Shown here: piece after piece, positions 14,534 to 22,209 of the stretch | Numbering within the stretch: the stretch's first letter is position 1 | How the letters are laid out: each line of letters begins with the position of its first letter | From: Streptomyces luteolus | GTDB lineage: Bacteria; Actinomycetota; Actinomycetes; Streptomycetales; Streptomycetaceae | Direction: 5' to 3' | NCBI RefSeq assembly: GCF_029968015.1 | Contig: NZ_JASCIS010000068.1 | Coordinates: forward strand, 1-32,796 | DNA: 32,796 nucleotides | Made by a program: the position numbers and the translations under genes | Notes under the pieces: generated by a model | What the model was told of the DNA's origin: nothing | The model's input: the letters and a program-made list of their open reading frames with translations, nothing else | The model's database searches: none

Positions 14534-16201
14534 ATGGACCGCAGGACGGGCACCACGAGCACCAGGGGCACCACGAGCACCACGAGCGCCGCGAGCGCCA
14601 CGAACGCCAGGGACATCGGGCGGCGCGGGGTCATCACGGCAGGCGCGGCCCTCGCGTTGGGCGCGGGCGCGAGCGCGTGCAGCACCGGCGCGGGCGGCAA
14701 CAGCGCAGCGCCCAGCGGCCCGGCGGGCACCACCACCAGCATGGCCACGGCCACGGGCGCGGCCTCGAAGCGCCCGACCGGCCCGGCCTGGACCGCGTTC
14801 GCCAAGGGCCTCGACGGCGAACTCGTCCGCCCCGGCGACACCGACTGGCCCTCGGCCCGCCAGCTCTACAACACCCGCTTCGACGCCCTGAAGCCCGCCG
14901 CGGTCGCCTATGCCGCGCACGAGGACGACATACGTACCGCCCTGGAGTTCGCGCGGAAGAGCGGGACGCCGATATCCATACGCAACGGCGGCCATTCGTA
15001 CGCGGGTTGGTCCTCGGGGGACGGGCGGCTGATCCTCGACGTGTCCCGGTTGAAGTCGGTGCGCGCCTCCGCGGGTTCGGCGACCGTCGGCGCGGGCGCC
15101 AAACTCATCGACGTCTACCGGCCGTTGGCCGCGAAGGGCGTGACCGTGCCCGCGGGCTCCTGCCCCTCCGTCGGCGTCTCCGGACTCACCCTCGGCGGCG
15201 GTCACGGCGTCACCTCCCGGGCGTACGGCCTCACCTGCGACAGCCTCACCCGGGCCACCGTCATCACCGCGGACGGCCGCCGCCTGGTCTGCACCGCCGA
15301 TGGGACCGACGAAAACGCAGAGCTGTTCTGGGCGTTGCGCGGCGCGGGCAACGGCAACTTCGGCGTCGTCACCGAGCTGGAGTTCCGTACGCATCCGGCG
15401 CCGCAGGGCGTCACCGGATATCTGACCTGGCCCTGGCGGAAGGCGACCGCCCTGCTCAAGGCCTGGCAGGAGTGGGGCCCCGACCAGCCCGACGAGATCT
15501 GGTCGTCCCTGCACCTGGCCGCCGCGCCGGGCGGCGGCCCGACGATCTCGCTCGCGGTGTTCTCGATGGGCACGTACGGCGAGCTGCAGAACGCCGTCGA
15601 CCGCCTCGCCGACGGCCCCGGCGGTCCCGGCTCCGCCTCCAACGTCTCCCTGAAGCGGCGCTCGTACCTCGACGCGATGGAGGTGTACGCGGGCTGCGCG
15701 GGTTTCGGTGACGACGCGCTGTGCCATCTGCCGGGCTCCACCCCGGGCCGGGACACGGCGGGCGCGCTCGGCCGCGAGACCTACGCGGCACGCTCCGACT
15801 TCTACTCCCGCGCGCTCTCCGACGCCGGTGTCCGGGCCCTGCTCACCCGGGTCGAGAAGGTCGCGGGCGGCCCCGGCAGCGTGGCCCTGACCGCGCTCGG
15901 CGGCGCCGTCAACCGGGTCGACCCGACGGCGACGGCCTTCGTGCACCGACGCGAGCGGATGCTCGCCCAGTACGTCGGCGCCTGGCGGGCGGGCACCTCG
16001 GGCACCGCTTCCCGCGCCTGGCTCGACGGCACCCACGCGGCGATGCGTCCGTACGCGTCCGGCGCGGCGTACCAGAACTACACGGACCCGTCCCTGAAGG
16101 ACTGGCGCACCGCGTACTACGGCCCGGCCGCCGGGCGCCTGAAGAAGCTGAAGGAGCGCTACGACCCGGAGCGGCTCTTCTCGTTCCCTCAGGCCCTCTG
16201 A
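14534..16201 (+). CDS. Secreted FAD-linked oxidoreductase, BBE type
   Basis: A 555-residue enzyme. The N-terminus has a twin-arginine signal (GRRGVITAGAALALGAGASA, R30-R31) ending in SAC with C49, so it is probably exported folded by Tat and may be lipidated. The PCMH-type FAD domain shows IRNGGHSYAGW with H154 and AGSCPSVGVSGLTLGGGHG with C210, the pair that attaches FAD through two covalent bonds in berberine-bridge-like oxidases. The C-terminal BBE motif is YQNYTDPSLKDWRTAYYG. ATG 14534 has GGGAGGCGAGG upstream; a much longer open frame upstream is non-coding. Substrate is unknown; sugars, alkaloids and polyketides are oxidised by relatives. Confidence 0.88.
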   Translation: MDRRTGTTSTRGTTSTTSAASATNARDIGRRGVITAGAALALGAGASACSTGAGGNSAAPSGPAGTTTSMATATGAASKRPTGPAWTAFAKGLDGELVRPGDTDWPSARQLYNTRFDALKPAAVAYAAHEDDIRTALEFARKSGTPISIRNGGHSYAGWSSGDGRLILDVSRLKSVRASAGSATVGAGAKLIDVYRPLAAKGVTVPAGSCPSVGVSGLTLGGGHGVTSRAYGLTCDSLTRATVITADGRRLVCTADGTDENAELFWALRGAGNGNFGVVTELEFRTHPAPQGVTGYLTWPWRKATALLKAWQEWGPDQPDEIWSSLHLAAAPGGGPTISLAVFSMGTYGELQNAVDRLADGPGGPGSASNVSLKRRSYLDAMEVYAGCAGFGDDALCHLPGSTPGRDTAGALGRETYAARSDFYSRALSDAGVRALLTRVEKVAGGPGSVALTALGGAVNRVDPTATAFVHRRERMLAQYVGAWRAGTSGTASRAWLDGTHAAMRPYASGAAYQNYTDPSLKDWRTAYYGPAAGRLKKLKERYDPERLFSFPQAL

Positions 16202-16253
16202 CCGCAGGGCCTCCGACCACAGGACCGGCTTCTTCCCCTCCGCAACCCGAGAA

Positions 16254-16286
16254 GGCCGTCCGAGCGCGGGCACCGCCCGGACGGCC
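16254..16286 (+). terminator. Hairpin terminator after the FAD oxidoreductase
   Basis: A perfect 9-bp stem, GGCCGTCCG with CGGACGGCC, around a 15-base loop, 52 bp after the stop codon. There is no T-run. Confidence 0.6.
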
Positions 16287-16382
16287 CTCTCCGGCTGGCC
16301 GGGATCGCGTGGCGGGGTTGCCCTGAAGTTCCATCCCGGGCGGACTCGAAGGTCCGCCCGGACCGACTCAGGGCAGGAACCC

Positions 16383-16643
16383 ATGACCGGTAAGACACCA
16401 CCCCGAATAGCCGTCCTCGGCACGCTCGCCTCCGCGGCCCTCCTCCTGGCCGTCGCCGCTCCCCCGGCCCTGGCGGTCGAACAGCGCACCGTCCCGTACG
16501 CCGCCGAGGCGGAGCACCCCGAGGCGGGGCCGCTGGCGCTCGGCTCCGCCGCGGTCGCGGTCGGGGCGGGCGTGTTCGGGATCGCGCTGCTGCGCAGACG
16601 CCGCGCGGAGCGGGCCGACAGCTCCGAGGACGGCCGCAGCTGA
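16383..16643 (+). CDS. Small surface protein with C-terminal membrane anchor
   Basis: An 86-residue protein: signal peptide (VLGTLASAALLLAVAAPPALA), a short exposed part (VEQRTVPYAAEAEHPEAG), one transmembrane helix (LALGSAAVAVGAGVFGIAL) and an RRRR tail. This is the layout of a sortase substrate, with HPEAG where an LPxTG-like signal would stand, but the motif is not canonical. ATG 16383 has AGGGCAGGA upstream. The sortase relic follows directly, so the pair probably once worked together; anchoring may now rest on the helix alone. Confidence 0.75.
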   Translation: MTGKTPPRIAVLGTLASAALLLAVAAPPALAVEQRTVPYAAEAEHPEAGPLALGSAAVAVGAGVFGIALLRRRRAERADSSEDGRS

Positions 16644-16674
16644 AGCCGCGCGGCGGGACACGAAGGGCGGAGCG

Positions 16675-17428
16675 GTGTCCGCGTACCGCGGTCCGCGCGC
16701 TGTTCGGCGCCTCCGCCCTGTGTGCCCTGGCCGCGCTGCTGCTGCATCAGTTCCCGTGGCTCGACGTGTCGGTGCGCACGGCGGTCTCGGCGTCGTTGGC
16801 GGATCTGACCGGCGCCGCCGCCGTCCGGCAGGGGACCGCACCGACGCCGTACCGCCTGCGCGCGCCCACGGTCGGGGTGGACGCGGAGGTGCTGCCGCTA
16901 GGGCCCGTCTCCCCGATCTTTGCGGATCAGGCCGCGGCGGCATGGGGGTGCCCCCTGCTCGAGCGGAGTCGAGAGCTTGGGGGAGCGTGCTCTCGGCGTG
17001 CGCCCGGATCGCCCTCGTACTGGACGTACTTGGGTGATTCGGGCGTGCGGCGAGTGGGGGTCCCCCCGGCCGGAGGCTGGGGGAGCGTGCCAGGCGTCGC
17101 GGACCCGCAAAGATCGGGGAGACGGGACCTAGGCCCCGAGGCGGGCGGGGCGTTCGCGGTGCCCGGGGCCGAGAACGCCCGGAAGGCCGCCCGGCTCGCC
17201 CCGGGTGACCGGGTGGAGACGAGCAGCGGGGACGGCCGGTGGACGCGGTTCCGGGTGACGTCCGTGCACCAGTACCGGACTCCGCAGTTCCGGGCACGGA
17301 AGGTCTACGAGCCCGCGGAGGACACGCAGTTGCGCCTGATCATCTGCACCGGCCCGCCGGACGACGACGGCCGCTGCACCTGGAACCTCGTGATCAGCGC
17401 CGTACGGGAGAGACCTGGCGGCGGCTAA
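16675..17428 (+). pseudogene. Class E/F-type sortase relic carrying a MITE-like insertion
   Basis: The body frame encodes an N-terminal anchor (RTAVRALFGASALCALAALL), then YRLRAPTVGVDAEVLPLG, a foreign insert, and the C-terminal strand LRLIICTGP with the expected catalytic cysteine and a GRCTWN arginine region. The family's GWYxxGPxPGxxGPAVLxGHVD segment, which holds the catalytic histidine, is absent: AVPGAENA runs straight to RKAARLAPGDRV. The likely start GTG 16675 (AAGGGCGGAG upstream) is in a different frame from the body, so a one-base frameshift near 16690-16710 is also likely. The first in-frame GTG, at 16766, would delete the anchor. With three defects I call it a pseudogene. Confidence 0.7.
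16898..17132. mobile_element. MITE-like element of 227 bp flanked by CTAG
   Basis: Terminal inverted repeats of 24 bp (16902-16925 and 17105-17128), beginning GGCCCGTCTCCCC and GTCCCGTCTCCCC, match at 23 positions. A CTAG tetranucleotide borders each end and is the likely target duplication, a 4-bp size and palindromic sequence used by IS5-type elements. Removing the element plus one CTAG restores the sortase reading EVLPLGPEAGGAF without a seam. The interior has two GGGGGT...TGGGGGAGCGTGC hairpin units of a kind common between Streptomyces genes. It has no transposase, so it would need one in trans. Confidence 0.85.
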
Positions 17429-17480
17429 CGGTCTCGGGAGAAATTCAGCCCGTCCCGGGGGCACCTCCCAGGAAGAACCC

Positions 17481-18200
17481 TTACGCCGCGAGGTCGTTCT
17501 CGTCCGAGTCCGCCGAGGGTTCCGTGCGCGGGCCCGGCAGGCCGACCGCGTCCGCCACGACAGGACCGCGGCCCCGCGCCCGTACGAGCCAACTCGCCCT
17601 CGGCGCACGGGAGACCGCCTTGGTGAGCGGGGTCAGCAGGGCCATCGCGAGCGGGGCGAGGAGCAGGGTGACGGCGGTGCCGAGCGCGAAGCCGCCGATG
17701 ACGTCCGTCGGGTAGTGCACGCCCATGTAGACCCGGCAGACCCCTTCGAGCAGCGCGAGCCCGATGCCGATCAGGCCGAGCCCCCGGTGCGCGACGAACA
17801 GGCCGACGCCGAGCGCCATCGCCAGCGTGGCGTGGTCGCTGACGAACGAGAAGTCGGTCTTGCCGTCGGCGAGGAGCTGGAGCCCGTCGTGGTCGAGGAA
17901 CGGACGACGCCGCTCCACGAAGCCCCGGATCGGTACGTTGACGAGCACCGCGAGGCCCGCGGCGAGCGGGGCCCAGACGAGGGCGGCGACGGAGGTCTCG
18001 GCGTCCGGACCGCGCCGCACCGTGCGCCAGCACCAGAGGACGAGCAGGACCAGGGCGAGCAGCAGTCCGTACTCCCCGACGAAGCCGACCAACCGGTCGG
18101 CCCAGGCGGGGGCGTCCTTGGCGACGCCGTTGAGTTCGTAGAGCAGGCCCACGTCGGGGTTCGACCCTGAGGTCCCTGGTCCAGCCTCTGGTCCAGCCAT
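17481..18200 (-). CDS. PAP2-family membrane phosphatase
   Basis: A 239-residue membrane enzyme with the three PAP2 acid-phosphatase motifs in order: RGFVERRRPFL, SFVSDHAT (Asp where many have Gly, as in several undecaprenyl-pyrophosphate phosphatases) and CRVYMGVHYPTDVIGG. Five to six hydrophobic segments surround them. It probably dephosphorylates a lipid pyrophosphate such as undecaprenyl pyrophosphate. The C-terminal 45 residues are polar. ATG 18200 has AGGGG about 10 bases upstream and was chosen over a start 20 codons earlier, whose residues are Arg-rich and non-family. Confidence 0.85.
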   Translation of the reverse strand: MAGPEAGPGTSGSNPDVGLLYELNGVAKDAPAWADRLVGFVGEYGLLLALVLLVLWCWRTVRRGPDAETSVAALVWAPLAAGLAVLVNVPIRGFVERRRPFLDHDGLQLLADGKTDFSFVSDHATLAMALGVGLFVAHRGLGLIGIGLALLEGVCRVYMGVHYPTDVIGGFALGTAVTLLLAPLAMALLTPLTKAVSRAPRASWLVRARGRGPVVADAVGLPGPRTEPSADSDENDLAA

Positions 18201-18449
18201 GGTGCCGTGACCCCTTGTCCTAGTGCCGACGGGCGCGCTCCTTGCGCGTGCCCTGCTCAACCCCCGTGCCTCAGAGCTGGTCAGTGCTGCTGCGGTACTG
18301 CTGTCCTGCTGTCCTGTTCAAGGGAACGACCGGTTCCCCCGTCTACGTTCCACGGTCCACCGAAAGATCACCCAGACGTTATCGAAGAGTGACGCGTACG
18401 CGACGCCCGGAGCCGCGCTTCGACGCAAGGATCAAGCCACCCGGTGCGG

Positions 18450-19454
18450 CTACCCCGCGGCGAGCGCCTTCGCGCCGTCCTCGGTGACCCGGGTCGCCCC
18501 GAAGTAGTCCGGGGTGTCGATCGGGGTGAAGCGGATCACGGCACCGGTCCGGGGCGCGTCGATCATGTACCCGCCGCCGACGTAGATCCCCACGTGCCGG
18601 ATGGCCCGGGAATTGGTCAGGTCGTCCGAGAAGAACACGAGGTCACCGGGGAGCAGCTCCTCCCGCTTGGGGTGCGGCCCGGCGTTGTACTGGTCGTTGG
18701 CCACGCGCGGCAGCTCCACGCCCACCGATGCGTACGCGGCCTTCGTCAGCCCCGAGCAGTCGAACCGCCCTCCGTCCTCGGGCGTGCCGTCCCCGCCCCA
18801 CAGATAGGGCTCGCCGAGGTGCTCCTGGGCGAACGAGATCGCCGCGGCGGCCTGCCGCGAGGGATCGACACGGCCCACGGGCCGGGCGAAGCTCTTCGAC
18901 AGATCGGTGATCGTCTTCACGTAGTTCTGCGTCTCGCTGTACGGCGGCACGCCTCCGTACTTGATCACCGCGTACGCCCCCGCGTTGTACGCGGCGAGCA
19001 TGTTGTGCGTCGGATCGCCGGGGGCGTCCTTCACGTATCCGGCCAATTTGCAGTCGTACGACGCGGCGGACGGAATCGCGTCCGCCGGGTCCCACACGTC
19101 TCTGTCGCCGTCCTTGTCCCCGTCGACACCGTGCGCGGCCCAGGTGCCGGGGATGAACTGCGCTATGCCCTGCGCGGCCGCGTGGCTCTGCGCCTTCGGG
19201 TTCCAGCCGCTCTCCTGGTACAACTGCGCGGCAAGGAGCGCCGGGTTGATGGCCGGGCAGAGGTTGCCCCACTTCTGCACCAGCGACTGGTACGCGGCCG
19301 GCACCGCCCCCTTGGCGAGGCCCACGGCTCCCTTGCCCGCGCCGCCGGCGAGGCTGCCCGCGGCCATGTACGTACCGACGACGAGCAGTCCGAGGAACGC
19401 GGTGAGTCCGGCGACGACGGCACTCCCGACCAGCACTGCCTTACGCACCGTCAA
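18450..19454 (-). CDS. Bifunctional wall hydrolase: SLT transglycosylase plus NlpC/P60
   Basis: A 334-residue protein. After an N-terminal transmembrane anchor (AVLVGSAVVAGLTAFLGLLV) the SLT lysozyme-like domain (about 65-185) carries catalytic E81 in QLYQESGWNP, GIAQFIPGTW and AYNAGAYAV. A DGDKDGDRD loop at 111-119 looks like a calcium-binding insert. The NlpC/P60 domain (about 205-325) has C233 in FDCSGL and H287 in IRHVGIYVGGG. It can therefore cut both glycan and peptide bonds. The start is TTG 19452-19454 with GTGAGGGG upstream. SLT-NlpC/P60 proteins are the VirB1-like component in Gram-positive conjugation systems, and a secretion-like cluster lies 2 kb away; a link is inferred. Confidence 0.9.
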   Translation of the reverse strand: MTVRKAVLVGSAVVAGLTAFLGLLVVGTYMAAGSLAGGAGKGAVGLAKGAVPAAYQSLVQKWGNLCPAINPALLAAQLYQESGWNPKAQSHAAAQGIAQFIPGTWAAHGVDGDKDGDRDVWDPADAIPSAASYDCKLAGYVKDAPGDPTHNMLAAYNAGAYAVIKYGGVPPYSETQNYVKTITDLSKSFARPVGRVDPSRQAAAAISFAQEHLGEPYLWGGDGTPEDGGRFDCSGLTKAAYASVGVELPRVANDQYNAGPHPKREELLPGDLVFFSDDLTNSRAIRHVGIYVGGGYMIDAPRTGAVIRFTPIDTPDYFGATRVTEDGAKALAAG

Positions 19455-19518
19455 CCGCCCCTCACGCCTTGGGAGTACGTCTCGGCCAGTCTAGAGCGCC
19501 GACGCCGGGTGGAAGGAG

Positions 19519-19527
19519 TTATCCACA
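19519..19527 (+). promoter_or_regulatory. Single DnaA-box-like site
   Basis: TTATCCACA matches the classical DnaA box. It sits in the 117-bp gap upstream of the wall hydrolase gene. A single 9-mer can occur by chance, though A/T-rich 9-mers are less expected in this GC-rich DNA. Confidence 0.4.
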
Positions 19528-19571
19528 GGCCAGGACGGACGGCCGGAAACCGCCGAGCGGGCGCGGCGGCG

Positions 19572-21044
19572 TCAGCCCGGATCCGCGGGATCGTCCGCCG
19601 GCACCAGCGCCCCCCGCTCCACGAGCCGCGCCACCTCCGGAAGGGCCACCTCCGCAAGGCGGTCGGCCTGGGTGCCCTCGGTCTCGGCGATACGGGCCAG
19701 TTGCTCGCCGAGCGTGGACTCGCGGCCGGCACCGCCGAGCAGGGCGACGGCGAGCGGGGAGATCCGGTCGCTCCAGTTGAGGCCGTCCCCGGGGACCTTG
19801 AGGACCTGCTGGGTCAACTCCCAGCCCGTGCCGCCCCGCTGGTCGGCCTGCTGCCACAGGGTCAGCCCCTGGCCGGGCAGGAAGCGGGTCCGGAGCGGGT
19901 CGTGCGCGCGCAGCCAGTCCCGCCGCCCGAACCACCCGGCCACCTGCGCCCCGGTCAACTCGCCCGCCTCGGGGGACATCTCCTCCACGCGTACGACGGA
20001 CTCCTGGTGCCCGGATCGGCGCACGACGACGGTGCCCACGCCGACGGCCTCCACCTTCTGCGTCTCGAACCAGCGCAGCCAGGCCTCCCGCTGGCCGAGC
20101 GCCTCCTCGCCGCCCGCGAGCTCCAGCCAGTGGTCGACGTACGGCACGACCCCGGTGACCGACCGCTGCACGATCCACGCGTCGAGTCCAGCGCCGCGCG
20201 GGATCCACCCGGCGAGCCGCTCGCGCCAGTCCTCGCCCGCGCGGTGCGCCCAGTTCGCCCGGAACTGCAGGTACCCGCCCTCGGTGAGCAGTTCCGGTGC
20301 CGCGCCCGCGAGTTCGGCGCAGAGCGCGTCACCGGGGCGCCCGGAGTCCCGGTGCACGCTGTGCACGGTGCCGGGCCCGACGGCGTACGGCGGGTTGCTC
20401 ACGACGAGGTCGAAGCGGCGTCCGGCGACGGGCTGGGCCATGTCGCCCTGGAGGATCTCCCAGTCGAGCCCGTTGAGCGCGGCCGTGGTCGCGGCGAACC
20501 GGGCGGCGCGCGGCGACAGGTCGGTGGCGGTGACCTTGTCGGCCTGCGCGCTCAGGTGCAGGGCCTGCACGCCGCCGCCGGTGCCGAGGTCGAGCGCGGA
20601 CTCGACGTGGTGCGGGAGCGTGGCCCGGCGCAGCAGCGAGGCGTCGAGGCCGATGGGCACGACGGCCTCGGCCCGCCGGTCCTGCGGCGCGGGCCGCAGG
20701 AACCGCGGGAAGTCGGAGATCGCCCACCATTTCTCGTACGGATGGAGATGCACGGCGGCGCGCACGGCGCCCTCGCCCGCGGACTCGAGGAGGGGCACGA
20801 CCGCGGGCTCCGCGCGGTCGAGCGGGACCGTGCGCCCGCACATGAAGAGCTGGATGAGGACGGCCAGGGGGTCGTCCTCGCCGAGCAGTTGCAGGGTGAG
20901 CGTCGGGTCGTAGCGGTTGAGGCCCTGTGCGGCCTCGATCCCGACGCGCGTGACGATCGCATCGCGCGTGTAGCCGTGCGACGTCAACACGTCCCGCAGG
21001 GCGGTGACGGCGGAGGGGGCGATCAGGGGCTGCGTGGTCATCAT
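19572..21044 (-). CDS. Class I SAM-dependent methyltransferase, NPPY type
   Basis: A 490-residue enzyme. A helical N-terminal domain (1-140) precedes the Rossmann core with LDLGTGGG (151-158), acidic TATDLSP, and NPPY at 217-220, the motif of enzymes that methylate N6 of adenine or the side-chain amide of glutamine (HemK/PrmC-like). The C-terminal 200 residues are a further domain of unknown role. Which substrate it uses cannot be told from sequence. ATG 21044 and 21041 are adjacent; no clear ribosome site precedes them. It lies between the wall hydrolase and the secretion-like cluster but on the opposite strand from the latter. Confidence 0.82.
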   Translation of the reverse strand: MMTTQPLIAPSAVTALRDVLTSHGYTRDAIVTRVGIEAAQGLNRYDPTLTLQLLGEDDPLAVLIQLFMCGRTVPLDRAEPAVVPLLESAGEGAVRAAVHLHPYEKWWAISDFPRFLRPAPQDRRAEAVVPIGLDASLLRRATLPHHVESALDLGTGGGVQALHLSAQADKVTATDLSPRAARFAATTAALNGLDWEILQGDMAQPVAGRRFDLVVSNPPYAVGPGTVHSVHRDSGRPGDALCAELAGAAPELLTEGGYLQFRANWAHRAGEDWRERLAGWIPRGAGLDAWIVQRSVTGVVPYVDHWLELAGGEEALGQREAWLRWFETQKVEAVGVGTVVVRRSGHQESVVRVEEMSPEAGELTGAQVAGWFGRRDWLRAHDPLRTRFLPGQGLTLWQQADQRGGTGWELTQQVLKVPGDGLNWSDRISPLAVALLGGAGRESTLGEQLARIAETEGTQADRLAEVALPEVARLVERGALVPADDPADPG

Positions 21045-21226
21045 GGTCCGGTTGTCGGCTCGTGTACGCGGAGACTGAACCCTTAGGCCATTGGGTTACC
21101 GCCAATGGGCGAACCGGATGAAATCGCCTTGCGGGCCCGCGCGTTGGTGCACATCCGCCCGGTGACCTGGTAACGCGCCCGCGAAGGATCTTGCGGAACG
21201 GCGTCCATTCCGTACGCGGCCCCGAA

Positions 21227-21247
21227 CTGTCCACACCCTGTGGACAA
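21227..21247. promoter_or_regulatory. Inverted pair of DnaA-box-like sites
   Basis: CTGTCCACA, three bases, then TGTGGACAA. The second is a perfect reverse complement of TTGTCCACA, the Streptomyces DnaA box; the first differs by one base. The eight inner bases form a perfect inverted repeat. Confidence 0.5.
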
Positions 21248-21620
21248 CTGAGGCCGAGTGAACCGCGGAGGCGACGAACCATTTCGTACCCGTTCAAAAG
21301 GGAAGAACAGCACGTCTCGCATGTTCCAGCGGACCCTCTCCCATATGCGCGCAGCACTTGCACGCACCCCGCACGAGCCGCCGCAAAGAACCGGCCAATC
21401 CCCCCGGGCCCCAGCCCCGACCAGCGCATACGCGCCGTGACGGGCACCGCCCGTTCATTGCCCGGCGTCACCCCGCGTGATACACAGAGTGACCATACGC
21501 GCCTCTGTTGACCGCTCCGCACGCCCGCGCGGGGCGGTCAACTGCGCCGCGTACAGACTCCGTACGAAGTTCGCACGAAGTCCGCCGACGAATGACTCCA
21601 AGTCGACATGCGACAGCGGC

Positions 21621-21635
21621 ATTCTCAGCGAGAAT
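21621..21635. promoter_or_regulatory. Perfect palindrome before the secretion-like cluster
   Basis: ATTCTC-AGC-GAGAAT is a 6-bp inverted repeat with a 3-base spacer and is A/T-rich for this DNA. Its place close upstream of the first cluster gene makes it a candidate operator or part of the promoter. Confidence 0.4.
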
Positions 21636-21696
21636 AGGCGTGACCTCTGCACACGGGCAGGGGGTGCAGAACTACCCAATAGGGGCGGTGAGTTAC

Positions 21697-22005
21697 ATGC
21701 TTCTGGCAGCCGAAAAGGGCGACATCACGACCATCATCGGCGGGATCGCTCCGGACTGGGGCCCCTTCGGAAACCTCGGCAACGAAGCACGCGTGATGAT
21801 CGAGGTCGTGATGGCCATCGCCATCCTCCTCTGTCTCGGCATCGCGATCTGGGGCGCGGCCAAGCAGCGCATCGGCGCCACGGCCCTGCGCGACACCTTC
21901 AGCGCCGAACAGGGCAAGGGCCTGATCATCGCGGGCCTGACCGGAGTCTTCATCATCGGCTCCCTCGGCACGCTCTTCACGATCGTGTACGGGATGGCCG
22001 TCTGA
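21697..22005 (+). CDS. Small two-helix membrane protein, VirB2/TrbC-like in layout
   Basis: A 102-residue protein with a short polar N-terminus (AEKGDITTIIGGIAPDWGPFG), two transmembrane helices (about 33-53, EVVMAIAILLCLGIAIWGAA; about 75-98, IIAGLTGVFIIGSLGTLFTI) and a basic loop between them. Two helices, small size and first position in the cluster match pilin-like VirB2/TrbC proteins, but I see no sequence motif that proves homology. ATG 21697 has GGTGAG close upstream; an in-frame GTG three codons earlier is also possible. It has no cleavable signal peptide. Confidence 0.8.
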   Translation: MLLAAEKGDITTIIGGIAPDWGPFGNLGNEARVMIEVVMAIAILLCLGIAIWGAAKQRIGATALRDTFSAEQGKGLIIAGLTGVFIIGSLGTLFTIVYGMAV

Positions 22006-22209
22006 CCCAGCCACGCAGTGCCCCGGGCCCGGGCGCTCCCACCGCCCCGGCGCCCCCGCCCCTGTCTCCGACTCCCATCCGCCCGTCGTGCCCACCGGCT
22101 GAGGTTGCGTCCCCCTGATGTCCAGTCACCACACCGCGCCCGCGCGGAAACCAGCACGGCTACCGTCGTACTCCGTGGCTCCGCACTTCCTTGAGGGGGC
22201 GTACGCGGC

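Larger units (their letters stand above)
21045..21696. promoter_or_regulatory. 652-bp gene-free control region before the secretion-like cluster
   Basis: I see no convincing gene here. It contains CCATTGG-N7-CCAATGG (21088-21108); paired DnaA-box-like sites at 21227-21247; a hairpin TTGACCGC...GCGGTCAA (21508-21541); and a palindrome ATTCTC-AGC-GAGAAT (21621-21635), about 60 bp before the first cluster gene. A short open frame with ATG at 21321 has no ribosome site and is not called. Confidence 0.55.

Noticed and set aside
14273..16747. 824-codon minus-strand open frame over the FAD oxidoreductase
   Set aside because: Low-complexity Arg/Gly/Ala composition, typical of the shadow frame of a GC-rich gene; the plus-strand enzyme has clear motifs.
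21083..21367. 94-codon minus-strand open frame before the methyltransferase
   Set aside because: No ribosome site or family features, and it overlaps the DnaA-box pair and inverted repeats; treated as gene-free control region.
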